Below, one piece after another: positions 26,375 to 34,797 of a DNA stretch of 64,000 nt. The stretch is from Sphingomonadales bacterium. Lineage in GTDB: Bacteria; Pseudomonadota; Alphaproteobacteria; Sphingomonadales; Sphingomonadaceae. Position numbers and translations under genes: made by a program. Each line of letters begins with the position of its first letter. The first letter of the stretch is position 1. The stretch is from the NCBI GenBank assembly GCA_016720115.1, contig JADJXT010000001.1, forward strand, positions 992,001 to 1,056,000, in the 5' to 3' direction. The notes beneath the pieces are model-generated. The model was not told where the DNA came from. It saw only the letters and a program-made list of their open reading frames with translations, and searched no databases.

Positions 26375-27600
26375 GGATCGACATGGACAGTGATTTGGCC
26401 GAACCGCTCGATCTGCTCGATCCGAGCATCCCTGACCGTTTTGTCGATGGCAGCGCAGACACGCTGTTCGCCCGCCTGCGCCACGAAGCACCGGTGCATT
26501 ATTGCCGCGAAAGCCGCTTCGGTCCCTTCTGGTCGGTCAGCCTCTACGAAGACATTGTAGAGATCGAAGGACAGCCGCAGCTCTTCTCCTCCGATGCTAA
26601 ACATGGCGGCATTTCGATAATCGATGTCGATCCCGAACAGGCAACCTACCTCGAATCCTTCATCATGATGGATCCGCCGCAGCACAGCCAGAAACGGCGC
26701 ACCATCGCACCTGCCTTCACGCCTTCCGAAATGGCCCGGCTGGCTGAGTCGATCCGCGAAAGGACGGTGACCTGCCTCGATGCGCTGCCTCGTGACGCGC
26801 AATTTGACTGGGTGCAAAAGGTATCGATCGACCTGACCATCGACATGCTGGCGATCCTGCTCGATTTTCCGTGGGATGAACGGCACAAGCTGCGCGTCTG
26901 GTCGGACGCGATCACGTCGCTGGAAATGATGCGCAACCGGCCTGAGGAGCGCATGACCAAGCTATTCGAGATGGCCTCGCGTTTCCACGAACTGTGGCAA
27001 CAGCGCAGCCAGAGCGCACCGCAACCCGACCTGCTTTCGATGATGGTCCATTCGCCCGAGTTCGGGGAAATGGGCGCTGCGGAGTTCATGGGGAACCTGG
27101 CAACGCTGATCGTCGGCGGCAACGATACCACGCGCAATTCGATGTCGGGCATGATCGATGCCTTCGGACGCTGGCCCGAGCAATGGGAAAAGCTGTGCGC
27201 CGATCCGTCGCTGATCCCCAATGCCGTCAGCGAAATCATCCGCTGGCAATGTCCCGCGCTGCACATGCGGCGCACCGCGCTGGAGGATGTCGAATTTCGT
27301 GGGCACCGCATCCGCAAGGGGGACAAGCTGGTGCTCTGGTATGTTTCAGCGAACCGGCAGGAATCGCTGTTTCCGGATGGCGAACGGTTCATGGTCGATC
27401 GCCCGAACGCGCGGCGGCATCTCTCCTTCGGCTATGGCATCCATCGCTGCGTAGGCGCGCGGCTCGCCGAATTGCAGCTGCAGATCCTGCTTGGGGAAAT
27501 GGTGAAGCGCAAAATGCGCGTCACGCCCACTGGGCCGGTCGAGCGCGAGCCGCACCCGTTCCTGGCAATCATCAACGCGATTCCGGTGAAGCTTGGCTGA
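26371..27600 (+). CDS. Cytochrome P450
   Basis: A 409-residue bacterial P450. The I-helix oxygen-activation motif is GGNDTT (249-254), the ExxR motif is E288-R291, and the haem loop is FGYGIHRCVGARLAE with the thiolate Cys360. The GGNDTTRN form recalls the CYP125/126/142 and other terpenoid or steroid hydroxylases, but that is only suggestive. It needs a ferredoxin and reductase from elsewhere. Translationally coupled to the MarR gene. Within the island it probably performs an initial hydroxylation. Confidence 0.93.
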   Translation: MRIDMDSDLAEPLDLLDPSIPDRFVDGSADTLFARLRHEAPVHYCRESRFGPFWSVSLYEDIVEIEGQPQLFSSDAKHGGISIIDVDPEQATYLESFIMMDPPQHSQKRRTIAPAFTPSEMARLAESIRERTVTCLDALPRDAQFDWVQKVSIDLTIDMLAILLDFPWDERHKLRVWSDAITSLEMMRNRPEERMTKLFEMASRFHELWQQRSQSAPQPDLLSMMVHSPEFGEMGAAEFMGNLATLIVGGNDTTRNSMSGMIDAFGRWPEQWEKLCADPSLIPNAVSEIIRWQCPALHMRRTALEDVEFRGHRIRKGDKLVLWYVSANRQESLFPDGERFMVDRPNARRHLSFGYGIHRCVGARLAELQLQILLGEMVKRKMRVTPTGPVEREPHPFLAIINAIPVKLG

Positions 27601-27615
27601 CGAAAACCGCCGCGC

Positions 27616-28695
27616 TTATGCGCGCGAAGGATCGACCAGCATCTTGATGCAGTCGCCACCCTTGGCGAGATCGGCAAAGGCATCGGCAACTTCGCTGCGG
27701 CCGACAACGCCGGAGATGATCGGCGTCACATCGCGCTGCCCCTCGGCAATCGCGTGCAGGGTGGCGGCAAATTCCTCGGGCGCGTAGCCAAAGACGAATT
27801 TGAGATCGAGTTGCTTGTTGATCGCCAGCGAGGGTTCGATGCTGTCGCTTTCCATGCACACGCCGACGACCATGATCTGCGCGGTGGGCGGGACATTTTC
27901 GATCAGGTTCTGCAACATTCCCGGAACGCCGACGCATTCGAAGATGACGGCATCGCGCACCGAACGCCCCAGCAGCCGTGCGGCACCAAAGCTGGCCAGC
28001 GTTGCGGGCACGTCGAACCCTTCCCACCGGTCATGCGGGGAATGTTCGCGCGGATTGAGCACGATATCAGCGCCGAGCCGTTCGGCAGCGGCACGGCGGG
28101 CCGCAGACAGGTCGGTCGCGATCACCGGCCCGACACCGCGCGCCTTGAGCGCTGCGATAACCGAAAGCCCGACAGGCCCGCAGCCGATGACCAGCGCGAC
28201 GCTCTGCGCGGTGATATTCGCGCTGGCAACCGCATGTTCGCCTACCGCCATCGGTTCGGTCAACGCAGCCCGCTCGGCATCGAGGCCGTTGGGAACGGGC
28301 AGCAATAACGCCTCCTGCAACACCATCTGTTCGGCAAAGCCACCAGGGAAGCGGTTCGAATAGCCGACCAGTTCGCTGCCCAGCGGCCCGATAGCCGCGG
28401 GCATCGATACGACAGGCGTTCCGGCCTTGAGCAGCCGTTCGCAGCCGGGGCCGAAATCGAGAATTTCGGCGCTGAATTCATGTCCGAACACCATGTCGCT
28501 TGCTGGGTCGATGGTATCATTGCCACCGGCCCGGCGCGTCATCGCCACCATATGGTCGAGATGGTGGAGCGCGTGCAGATCCGATCCGCAAATCCCGCAG
28601 ACCAGCGTTTTGACCAGCACCTGCCCTTCGCCGGGGACGGGTTCGGCCATATCGGTATCGACAAGTGTGCTGTTGCGCCGAACGACTGCCTTCAT
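27616..28695 (-). CDS. Zinc-type MDR alcohol dehydrogenase lacking the structural-zinc loop
   Basis: A 359-residue medium-chain dehydrogenase. Catalytic zinc ligands are visible as GICGSDLH (Cys) and GHEF (His, Glu), and the NAD(P) fold as LVIGCGPVGLSVIAAL followed by an Asp (ATDLSAA), which favours NAD. The usual Cys4 lobe (CGxCxxC...C) is absent: the region after GTPVVSMPAAIGPLG holds no such cysteines. Its start overlaps the stop of the SDR gene as ATGA (28692-28695), so both are one minus-strand operon with the operator at 29.5 kb. It probably oxidises a diol or hydroxy-ketone in the island pathway. Confidence 0.88.
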   Translation of the reverse strand: MKAVVRRNSTLVDTDMAEPVPGEGQVLVKTLVCGICGSDLHALHHLDHMVAMTRRAGGNDTIDPASDMVFGHEFSAEILDFGPGCERLLKAGTPVVSMPAAIGPLGSELVGYSNRFPGGFAEQMVLQEALLLPVPNGLDAERAALTEPMAVGEHAVASANITAQSVALVIGCGPVGLSVIAALKARGVGPVIATDLSAARRAAAERLGADIVLNPREHSPHDRWEGFDVPATLASFGAARLLGRSVRDAVIFECVGVPGMLQNLIENVPPTAQIMVVGVCMESDSIEPSLAINKQLDLKFVFGYAPEEFAATLHAIAEGQRDVTPIISGVVGRSEVADAFADLAKGGDCIKMLVDPSRA

Positions 28696-29489
28696 CGCAC
28701 GCCTCCTGCCGCAGCGCCCATGACGCGCAAAAGATTGGGCTGCCCGGTATGCGCCGTCAAGCCGCCGTCGACCGCGATCGATACGCCGGTCACATAAGAG
28801 GCGGCGTCGGATGCGAGGAAGGCGACCACTTCGGCGATTTCCTGCGGCTGGGCGAAGCGGCCCATCGGAACGCGGTCCTCCCAGTCGGCGCGCAGATCGG
28901 GAACTTCGCCGATCCCGGCCAGGATCGGGGTATCGACCGGGCCGGGGCAGACGGCGTTGACGCGTATCCCGTCGCGCGCATGATCGATCGCGGCGGTGCG
29001 GGTGAAGTTGATCACCCCTGCCTTGGCCGCGTTATAGGCGCCAAAGCCGAAATCGCCTGCCATGCCCGATGCCGATGCTGTGTTGACGATCGCGCCACCA
29101 CCCTGCGCGTGCATGATCGGGATGGCGGCCTTGCAGCCGAAGAACACCGCATCGAGATTGATGGCGATCACGCGCCGCCAGTCTTCGACCGGCAGGTCGG
29201 CGATGGGGGAAAAGCTGCCGATACCGGCATTGTTGAACAATATGTCGAGCCTTCCGAAACGGTCCTTCGCCGCGTGCACCAACGCCTCGACCCCGGCAAA
29301 GTCCGCAACGTCGACCGGCAGGAACAGCGCGCGATCATGGCCGAGTTCGGCGGCAAGGGCGCTGCCCGCTTCGGCGTTCAGATCGCCGATGACGACGCTG
29401 GCACCCTCACCATGAAACAGCCGCGCGGCTGCTGCACCGATGCCCGATGCGCCGCCGGTGATGACGGCAACCTTGCCCGCAAAGCGCAT
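28692..29489 (-). CDS. Short-chain dehydrogenase/reductase
   Basis: A 265-residue SDR. Seen: cofactor motif ITGGASGIGAAAARLF, an Asp after the second strand (IGDLNAE, suggesting NAD), NNAGIG, the catalytic Ser in NTASASG, and YNAAK (Tyr, Lys) followed by NAVCPGPVDTPI. The start is taken as ATG 29489 (MRFAGKVA); an in-frame start 8 codons upstream is possible. First gene of the SDR-ADH pair, divergent from the ThDP enzyme gene. Confidence 0.92.
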   Translation of the reverse strand: MRFAGKVAVITGGASGIGAAAARLFHGEGASVVIGDLNAEAGSALAAELGHDRALFLPVDVADFAGVEALVHAAKDRFGRLDILFNNAGIGSFSPIADLPVEDWRRVIAINLDAVFFGCKAAIPIMHAQGGGAIVNTASASGMAGDFGFGAYNAAKAGVINFTRTAAIDHARDGIRVNAVCPGPVDTPILAGIGEVPDLRADWEDRVPMGRFAQPQEIAEVVAFLASDAASYVTGVSIAVDGGLTAHTGQPNLLRVMGAAAGGVR

Positions 29490-29528
29490 GATTTCGACTC
29501 CTCTTCTCTCCACTTGTCCGGCAGGTTA

Positions 29529-29544
29529 TTATAGTGCACTATAA
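29529..29544. promoter_or_regulatory. 16-bp perfect palindrome covering the divergent -10 region of SDR and ThDP genes
   Basis: TTATAGTGCACTATAA is fully self-complementary. On the minus strand it overlaps TATAAT with a TTGCCG -35 18 bases away; on the plus strand it overlaps TATAAA. It is very likely a repressor site. It shares the frame TTATTATA(S)N4(S)TATAA with the palindrome at 25246-25261. Confidence 0.72.
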
Positions 29545-29579
29545 ATGCAAGCGGCAATTGCAGCAGCAGGAGAGAGAAT

Positions 29580-31313
29580 ATGGCAGCACGCGAACAGATT
29601 GTCGGCGGGCAATTGCTCGCCCGAACATTGAAGGCCGCCGGGGTTTCCCGCGCTTTTGCGCTGCATGGCGGGCATCTGGAGGCGTTGCTCAAAGGCTGCA
29701 TCGAAGAGGGGATCGCGCTCACCGATTTCCGCCACGAATCGGCGGCAGGCCATGCCGCCGATGGCTATGCGCGCGTTACCGGGCAGCTGGGCGTGTGCAT
29801 CGTGACTTCGGGGCCGGGCTTCACCAATGCGATCAGCGCGATGGCCAATGCGCAGCTCGACGGATCGCCCGTGCTGTTCATCGTCGGCGCGCCACCGTTG
29901 CGCGAGATCGAAACCAATTCGCTGCAGGGCGGCATCGATCAGGTCGCGATGGCGCGACCGGCTGTCAAATGGGCGTTTTCGATTCCCTCGACCGAGCGGA
30001 TTGCCGACCTGACCGCGATGGCGATACGCAAGGCGATGACGCTGCCGCGCGGCGCGGTGCTGCTCGAAGTGCCGATCGACATCCTCCACATGGCGGTGCC
30101 TGCGGATCGCGCGACGCCGCCCGCCGGGGTCAATGTCCGCCCGCGACCCGCGCCTGCGCCCGATGAAGCGGCGGCGCTGGCCGACATGCTGCTGGCGGCC
30201 AAACGCCCGGTGCTGATCGCGGGAACCGAGGCGGCCAATGCGGCAACGGCAGACGCCATCCGCCATCTGGTCGAAACGCTGCCGATACCGGTTTTCACCA
30301 AATCGCTTGCTGCCGGGCTGCTGCCCGCAGGCCACCCTTGTGATAGCGGCGGGGCGGGCAATCTTGCCATATTGCCGCAGATGGGTCTGCCTTCGCCCGA
30401 TCTTGTCATTCTGCTTGGTGCCAAGCTGGGGCTGCTGCTCGGGGGGCGGTCGGGGGCGGTTGTGCCCGACGCGGCGACGTTGGTGCAGATTCACGGCGAT
30501 GCGACTGAGATCGGGCGTATCCGCGACGTCGATCTGGCGATCAACGCCGATTGCGGCGAAGCCGTCAAGGCGCTTGCGCGCGCACTTGCCGGTCGCGCGC
30601 CCGATGGGTTGCGGGAATGGTGCGCGCAGGCGACGGCGGCTGTCCCCGTCTTTGCCAGCCTGTTTCCCGAAGGCGAGACGGCGGGCGGCATCCATCCTTT
30701 TCATGCCGCAAAAGCGGTTGCAGAGGCAGCGGGGCCTGATGCGCTTTATGTCTTTGACGGCGGGGAGTCGGCATCATGGGGCGGGGCCGCAACCCCGGTC
30801 AATCGCCCGGCGAGTGTATTGAGCCACGGCTATCTGGGGTGCCTGGGCATCGGCCCCGGCTTTGCGATTGGCGGGCAGCTCGCCGAACCCGCGCGCCGCG
30901 TGGTGCACCTGACCGGTGACGGTGCGCTTGGCTTCCACATCCAGGAACTCGACACCATGGTCCGCCACGGCCTGCCCATCGTCAACGTGGTGCTCAACAA
31001 CCAGGTCTGGGGCATGTCGATCCACGGCCAGCAGATCATGTTCGGCGGCAATTATCATGTCATCACCAAGCTGGAGGGGACGCAATATGCCGACATCGCC
31101 GGAGCCTTTGGCTGCCATAGTGAGCGGGTGACCCGGCTGGCCGATCTGGCACCGGCGCTCGAGCGGGCGTTCGCCAGCGGCAAGACCGCCTTTATCGAGG
31201 TGATGACCGACGCCGATATCGTCCATCCGGTTACCGAATCGATGTTGGGGCAGGTGGAGGAAGGCAGCAACGATGTGCTGATTCCCTATTACGAAAATAT
31301 CCGTGTCGATTAA
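29580..31313 (+). CDS. ThDP-dependent C-C lyase/carboligase, benzaldehyde lyase-like
   Basis: A 577-residue thiamine diphosphate enzyme of the acetolactate-synthase superfamily. The ThDP motif is GDGALGFH (446-448) ending VLNNQ (473-474), and the activating Glu is E53 in RHESAAGHAADGYAR. From memory, the N-terminal half closely follows Pseudomonas fluorescens benzaldehyde lyase: LHGGH (His29, His32) versus LHGAH, ETNSLQGGIDQVAMARP versus ETNTLQAGIDQVAMAAP, and SHGYLGCLGIGPG versus CHGYLGSMGVGFG. It may therefore cleave or form acyloins (alpha-hydroxy ketones) rather than make acetolactate. A good GGAGAG ribosome binding site precedes ATG 29580. A TetR gene follows nine bases downstream. Confidence 0.85.
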   Translation: MAAREQIVGGQLLARTLKAAGVSRAFALHGGHLEALLKGCIEEGIALTDFRHESAAGHAADGYARVTGQLGVCIVTSGPGFTNAISAMANAQLDGSPVLFIVGAPPLREIETNSLQGGIDQVAMARPAVKWAFSIPSTERIADLTAMAIRKAMTLPRGAVLLEVPIDILHMAVPADRATPPAGVNVRPRPAPAPDEAAALADMLLAAKRPVLIAGTEAANAATADAIRHLVETLPIPVFTKSLAAGLLPAGHPCDSGGAGNLAILPQMGLPSPDLVILLGAKLGLLLGGRSGAVVPDAATLVQIHGDATEIGRIRDVDLAINADCGEAVKALARALAGRAPDGLREWCAQATAAVPVFASLFPEGETAGGIHPFHAAKAVAEAAGPDALYVFDGGESASWGGAATPVNRPASVLSHGYLGCLGIGPGFAIGGQLAEPARRVVHLTGDGALGFHIQELDTMVRHGLPIVNVVLNNQVWGMSIHGQQIMFGGNYHVITKLEGTQYADIAGAFGCHSERVTRLADLAPALERAFASGKTAFIEVMTDADIVHPVTESMLGQVEEGSNDVLIPYYENIRVD

Positions 31314-31322
31314 GGGGCGTAT

Positions 31323-31952
31323 ATGGCCCTTTCCGACGAACTGCGCGCGGCGCGTTGCCGCAACCTTGTCGATGCCGCACACGCGCTGATCCGCGAGACC
31401 GGCGGCACCGGTTTTTCGATGGTGCAACTGGCGGAGAAGGCCGGGGTCAGCCCGGCGACGCCCTATAATCTGCTCGGCAGCAAGGGGGAGGTTTTGCGCC
31501 GGGTGATCCGCGACGAGTTTGAGAGCTTTGGGAAGCGGCTGGCGGCGGAGCCCGAACGCGCTCCGCTCGACCATTTGCTGCACGCGGTCGATCTGGTTGC
31601 CATCCATTATGGCGCCGAACCCGATTTCTACCGAGGACTGTTCAACGCCGTGCTGGGTGCGCAGGCGACGCCGTCGCGCGCGATGATGCAGGAGGAGGGG
31701 GTTCTGCTCTGGGGGCATCTCGTGCGCGAGGCGCTGGCGTCGGGCGAACTGGAAAGTTTGCTGGCTGAGGACGTTCTGACCGGGCTGGTGCTGCGTACAA
31801 TCGGCTCGACGGTCGAGGCCTGGCTGGTCGAGGACTGGCCGCACGAGCGCTTCGCCCGCGAACTGTCGATGGCGGTGCGGCTGATGCTGCTGGGGCTGGT
31901 ATCCAAAGAACGCTTCAGCGCGATCCGCCACGAGGTTCAGGCGCTGGCCTGA
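31323..31952 (+). CDS. TetR/AcrR family regulator
   Basis: A 209-residue repressor with the helix-turn-helix region NLVDAAHALIRETGGTGFSM, then QLAEKAGVSPATPYNLLGSK, and a helical ligand domain. It begins nine bases after the ThDP enzyme gene, so it is co-transcribed with it and probably autoregulated through the palindrome at 29529-29544. Whether this protein or the TetR at 25266 reads both palindromes cannot be decided from sequence. Confidence 0.88.
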   Translation: MALSDELRAARCRNLVDAAHALIRETGGTGFSMVQLAEKAGVSPATPYNLLGSKGEVLRRVIRDEFESFGKRLAAEPERAPLDHLLHAVDLVAIHYGAEPDFYRGLFNAVLGAQATPSRAMMQEEGVLLWGHLVREALASGELESLLAEDVLTGLVLRTIGSTVEAWLVEDWPHERFARELSMAVRLMLLGLVSKERFSAIRHEVQALA

Positions 31953-32021
31953 AGCGGCGCGGCGATCGAGCCGGGAAAGTTTCGGTCGAGAATTTCCGCA
32001 AGCCCATCCCGTGTGACAGGG

Positions 32022-33746
32022 TCATACCGCGCGATGCTGGCCTTCGAACATTACCCCCAATATCTTAGCTTCGCGCATATGTTTTCGGCCGAGTTGATAG
32101 GGGTCTTCGGCCAGCACGGTGAAATCGGCTTTCTTGCCCACGCTGATGGAGCCGATCAGTCCGTCCATCCCTATCACCCGCGCGGCATCGATGGTGATTG
32201 CGCGCAGGGCCTTGTCCAGGCTGATCCGTTCTGCGGGCGCCTTTGCCTTGCCGCCGATGGTCACGCGGTTGGCCGCAATCCAGGCGAGGTAGAGCGGATC
32301 GATCGGCGCCATGTTGAAATCGCTGTGCAAGCCCAGCGGAACGCCCAGCCGCTCGAGCGAGCCCAGCCGGTTCATATGCGCGGCGCGCTCGGTGCCCAGT
32401 CCGTGCTTTGCATAGGCATCGCCGAGCACGCGGATATAATTGGGCTGTGCCGACACCATCAGGCCCATTTGTGCGATGCGGGCATTTTGCGCTTCGGTCG
32501 AATAGCCGAGATGTTCGAGGGTGATCGTCTGGCCGTTCCGTTTGCTGAGTGGCGCGAGGCCCGCGAGCACGACGTCGAGCCCCCTATCGCCATTGACATG
32601 GATGTGGAGCGAAAAGCCCGCCTCCCAAAAGCGTTTGAACTGTGCCTGCACCACATCGGGCGGGGTGATCCACTTGCCTTCGTGCCCGTTGCTGTAGCCC
32701 GGCGGGTTCATCATCATGTTCTGCGCGAAAAAGGCCCCGTCGGCGAGCATCTTCACCCGCCGGTCGACACGGATGTGCGGCGAACGCCATGTCTGTTCGA
32801 TCCCGGCAAACCAGCGGTCCAGATCGGTATCGGCCGCGACCGTGGAGGCCATCGGCATCAGCATGACGCGCGAGGGATTGTCCCCGCGCTCGAACGCCGC
32901 CTTGATCAGCCCGGCCTCGATCTCGAAACTGGCAAACACGCCGGTTCCCATGTCGGATACGGTGGTGACGCCGCTCGCCAGCATCATCCGCTGCATCTCG
33001 CCCATTCCGCGCTGGATCAATTGCGGAGTCACCAGATGCGGGCGCATCTTGCCGACGGCGGCCATCAATGCGGTTTCGGCAAAAATGCCCTTGTCGAAAT
33101 CGGCATGGTGCGGATCGGCATGGCCCGCCTTGATCAGCGCGTCGAACGCGGCGCGGTCGCTCACGCCCCACAACCTCATCGCTGCGTCGTTCAGGATCAC
33201 CTCATGGAAACTGCGCTGCCAGATGATGACCGCGCGGTCGGGCGCAATTTTGCTGAGCGCCTTGCGGTCGAGCGGGCCGTGGAACAGCTCGTGATGGCCC
33301 CAGCAGATGAAGGGATCGGTCTTCGACCGGGCCAGCTCTTCCTTCAGCCGCTTGCGGTAGGCCGCCGGGGTGTGCGCGCCTTTATATGTGTGGGAGGGCA
33401 GCGCCCAATCCTCCGGCGCGACGAAGGGCAGGTTGAGCATGACCGCCGACTGCATAGGGTGAACATGCGGATCGATGAAGCCGGGCATCAGCACGGCGTT
33501 TTCAAACCGGTTGTCGACGCGCACCTCGCGCCCACCCGCCAATGGCTCAAGCGCGGAAATACTGTTCGCTGTGCCCAATATTGTGCCGTCGGCAACCGCG
33601 ACGTGGGTGGCGACCGGCATATGCGGGTCCATCGTGACGATGCGCCGCGCGCGATAGACGGTGACGGGGCTGTTGCTGACGGTGGCCGCCGTCAACAGGG
33701 GCGTTGCCCCCAGAGCGGCCAACATGGTGCGCCGGTTCAATTGCAT
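32022..33746 (-). CDS. Amidohydrolase family protein (YtcJ-like), exported
   Basis: A 574-residue metal-dependent hydrolase of the amidohydrolase-3 type. Seen: FIDPHVHPMQS (HxH metal ligands), the later histidine segment LHIHVNGDRGLDVV, and HSDFNMAPIDPLYLAW (Asp). The N-terminus MQLNRRTMLAALGATPLLTA resembles a twin-arginine signal peptide, so it is probably periplasmic. The start at 33746 follows GGGAGAGAG. It may hydrolyse an amide or ester linked to the neighbouring catabolic island, but there is no direct evidence. Confidence 0.88.
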   Translation of the reverse strand: MQLNRRTMLAALGATPLLTAATVSNSPVTVYRARRIVTMDPHMPVATHVAVADGTILGTANSISALEPLAGGREVRVDNRFENAVLMPGFIDPHVHPMQSAVMLNLPFVAPEDWALPSHTYKGAHTPAAYRKRLKEELARSKTDPFICWGHHELFHGPLDRKALSKIAPDRAVIIWQRSFHEVILNDAAMRLWGVSDRAAFDALIKAGHADPHHADFDKGIFAETALMAAVGKMRPHLVTPQLIQRGMGEMQRMMLASGVTTVSDMGTGVFASFEIEAGLIKAAFERGDNPSRVMLMPMASTVAADTDLDRWFAGIEQTWRSPHIRVDRRVKMLADGAFFAQNMMMNPPGYSNGHEGKWITPPDVVQAQFKRFWEAGFSLHIHVNGDRGLDVVLAGLAPLSKRNGQTITLEHLGYSTEAQNARIAQMGLMVSAQPNYIRVLGDAYAKHGLGTERAAHMNRLGSLERLGVPLGLHSDFNMAPIDPLYLAWIAANRVTIGGKAKAPAERISLDKALRAITIDAARVIGMDGLIGSISVGKKADFTVLAEDPYQLGRKHMREAKILGVMFEGQHRAV

Positions 33747-33846
33747 GCTCTCTCTCCCTTTTTCCCGACATTAGCGGTGGTGCGCGAAAAGCAAAGCCCC
33801 GGATAGGGGGCTGGATTAGTTTCATTTGCAACGGTATCGATCGGGT

Positions 33847-34635
33847 ATGACTGACATGACCTATGCGCGCTATCTTGCGCTCGATAACCTGCTCGCCTGC
33901 CAGCATCCGCAATCGGAGCTGGACGACGAGATGCTGTTCATCATCATCCACCAGACCAAGGAATTGTGGCTGAAACAGATCATCCGCGAGATGAAGCTCG
34001 CCAAGACCCAGGTGCAGGCAGACGCGCTGGTTCCGGCCTATAAGGCGCTGGCAAGGATTTCGCGAATACAGGCAGTTATGACGATTAGCTGGGATATATT
34101 GTCAACAATGACGCCGTCCGATTATACGCGCTTCCGCCATGTGCTTGGGCCAAGTTCGGGTTTCCAGTCGGACCAGTTCCGCACGGTTGAATATATGCTC
34201 GGCCTGAAGGACGGAGGTTTCCTGAAATATCAGGAGGACCGCCCCGAGGCGCAGGCCGCGATGCGCGCCGCGCTGCAGACGCCGAGTATCTGGGATGATG
34301 CGATTGCGGCGGCGGCGCGGGCAGGGCTTCCGATCCCGGTGGAGGTGCTGAACCGCGATGTCAGCCAGCCCTATGAAGCGAACTGGGAAGTGGAGGCGGC
34401 GTTCCTGACCGTCTATCGTGAACCCGAACGCTATTGGGAGCTGTACCAGTTCGCCGAGAAACTGGTCGACCTTGACGATGCCATGGCAACCTGGCGGCAC
34501 AAGCATGTGATCACCGTCGAGCGCATTATCGGCGGCAAGCGCGGGACGGGGGGCACGGCCGGGGTGAGCTATTTGCAGGCCACGCTGGCGAAGCGGGCCT
34601 TTCCGGAATTATGGTCGCTGAGGACAATGCTGTAA
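33847..34635 (+). CDS. kynA: Tryptophan 2,3-dioxygenase
   Basis: A 262-residue haem enzyme that opens the indole ring of tryptophan to N-formylkynurenine, the first step of the kynurenine route. Seen: FIIIHQTKELWLKQI, GPSSGFQSDQFRTVEYMLG and the haem-ligand region RHKHVITVERIIGGKRGTGGT. The start is ATG 33847; ATG 33856 is also possible. No kynureninase or kynurenine formamidase lies next to it, although these are often adjacent. Confidence 0.95.
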   Translation: MTDMTYARYLALDNLLACQHPQSELDDEMLFIIIHQTKELWLKQIIREMKLAKTQVQADALVPAYKALARISRIQAVMTISWDILSTMTPSDYTRFRHVLGPSSGFQSDQFRTVEYMLGLKDGGFLKYQEDRPEAQAAMRAALQTPSIWDDAIAAAARAGLPIPVEVLNRDVSQPYEANWEVEAAFLTVYREPERYWELYQFAEKLVDLDDAMATWRHKHVITVERIIGGKRGTGGTAGVSYLQATLAKRAFPELWSLRTML

Positions 34636-34797
34636 GGTTTCGCCCAAAAATTTTACGGCAGTTTTGAGCCTGCCTGAGCGCGTTTATCCGCCGTGCCGAC
34701 TATTGCAAGGCGTGCTTCGACAGGAGCCGGACTATGGTTTTGGAAAAAACAGAAATAACGCCATCTCCCCTCCGTTTGCGGCAGGGAAGAAGGCACG

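Noticed and set aside
31953..32030. Minus-strand frame reading RYDPVTRDGLAEILDRNF just after the amidohydrolase stop
   Set aside because: Protein-like but only about 28 codons, without a start or ribosome binding site. The amidohydrolase C-terminus already looks complete, so a frameshift is not needed.
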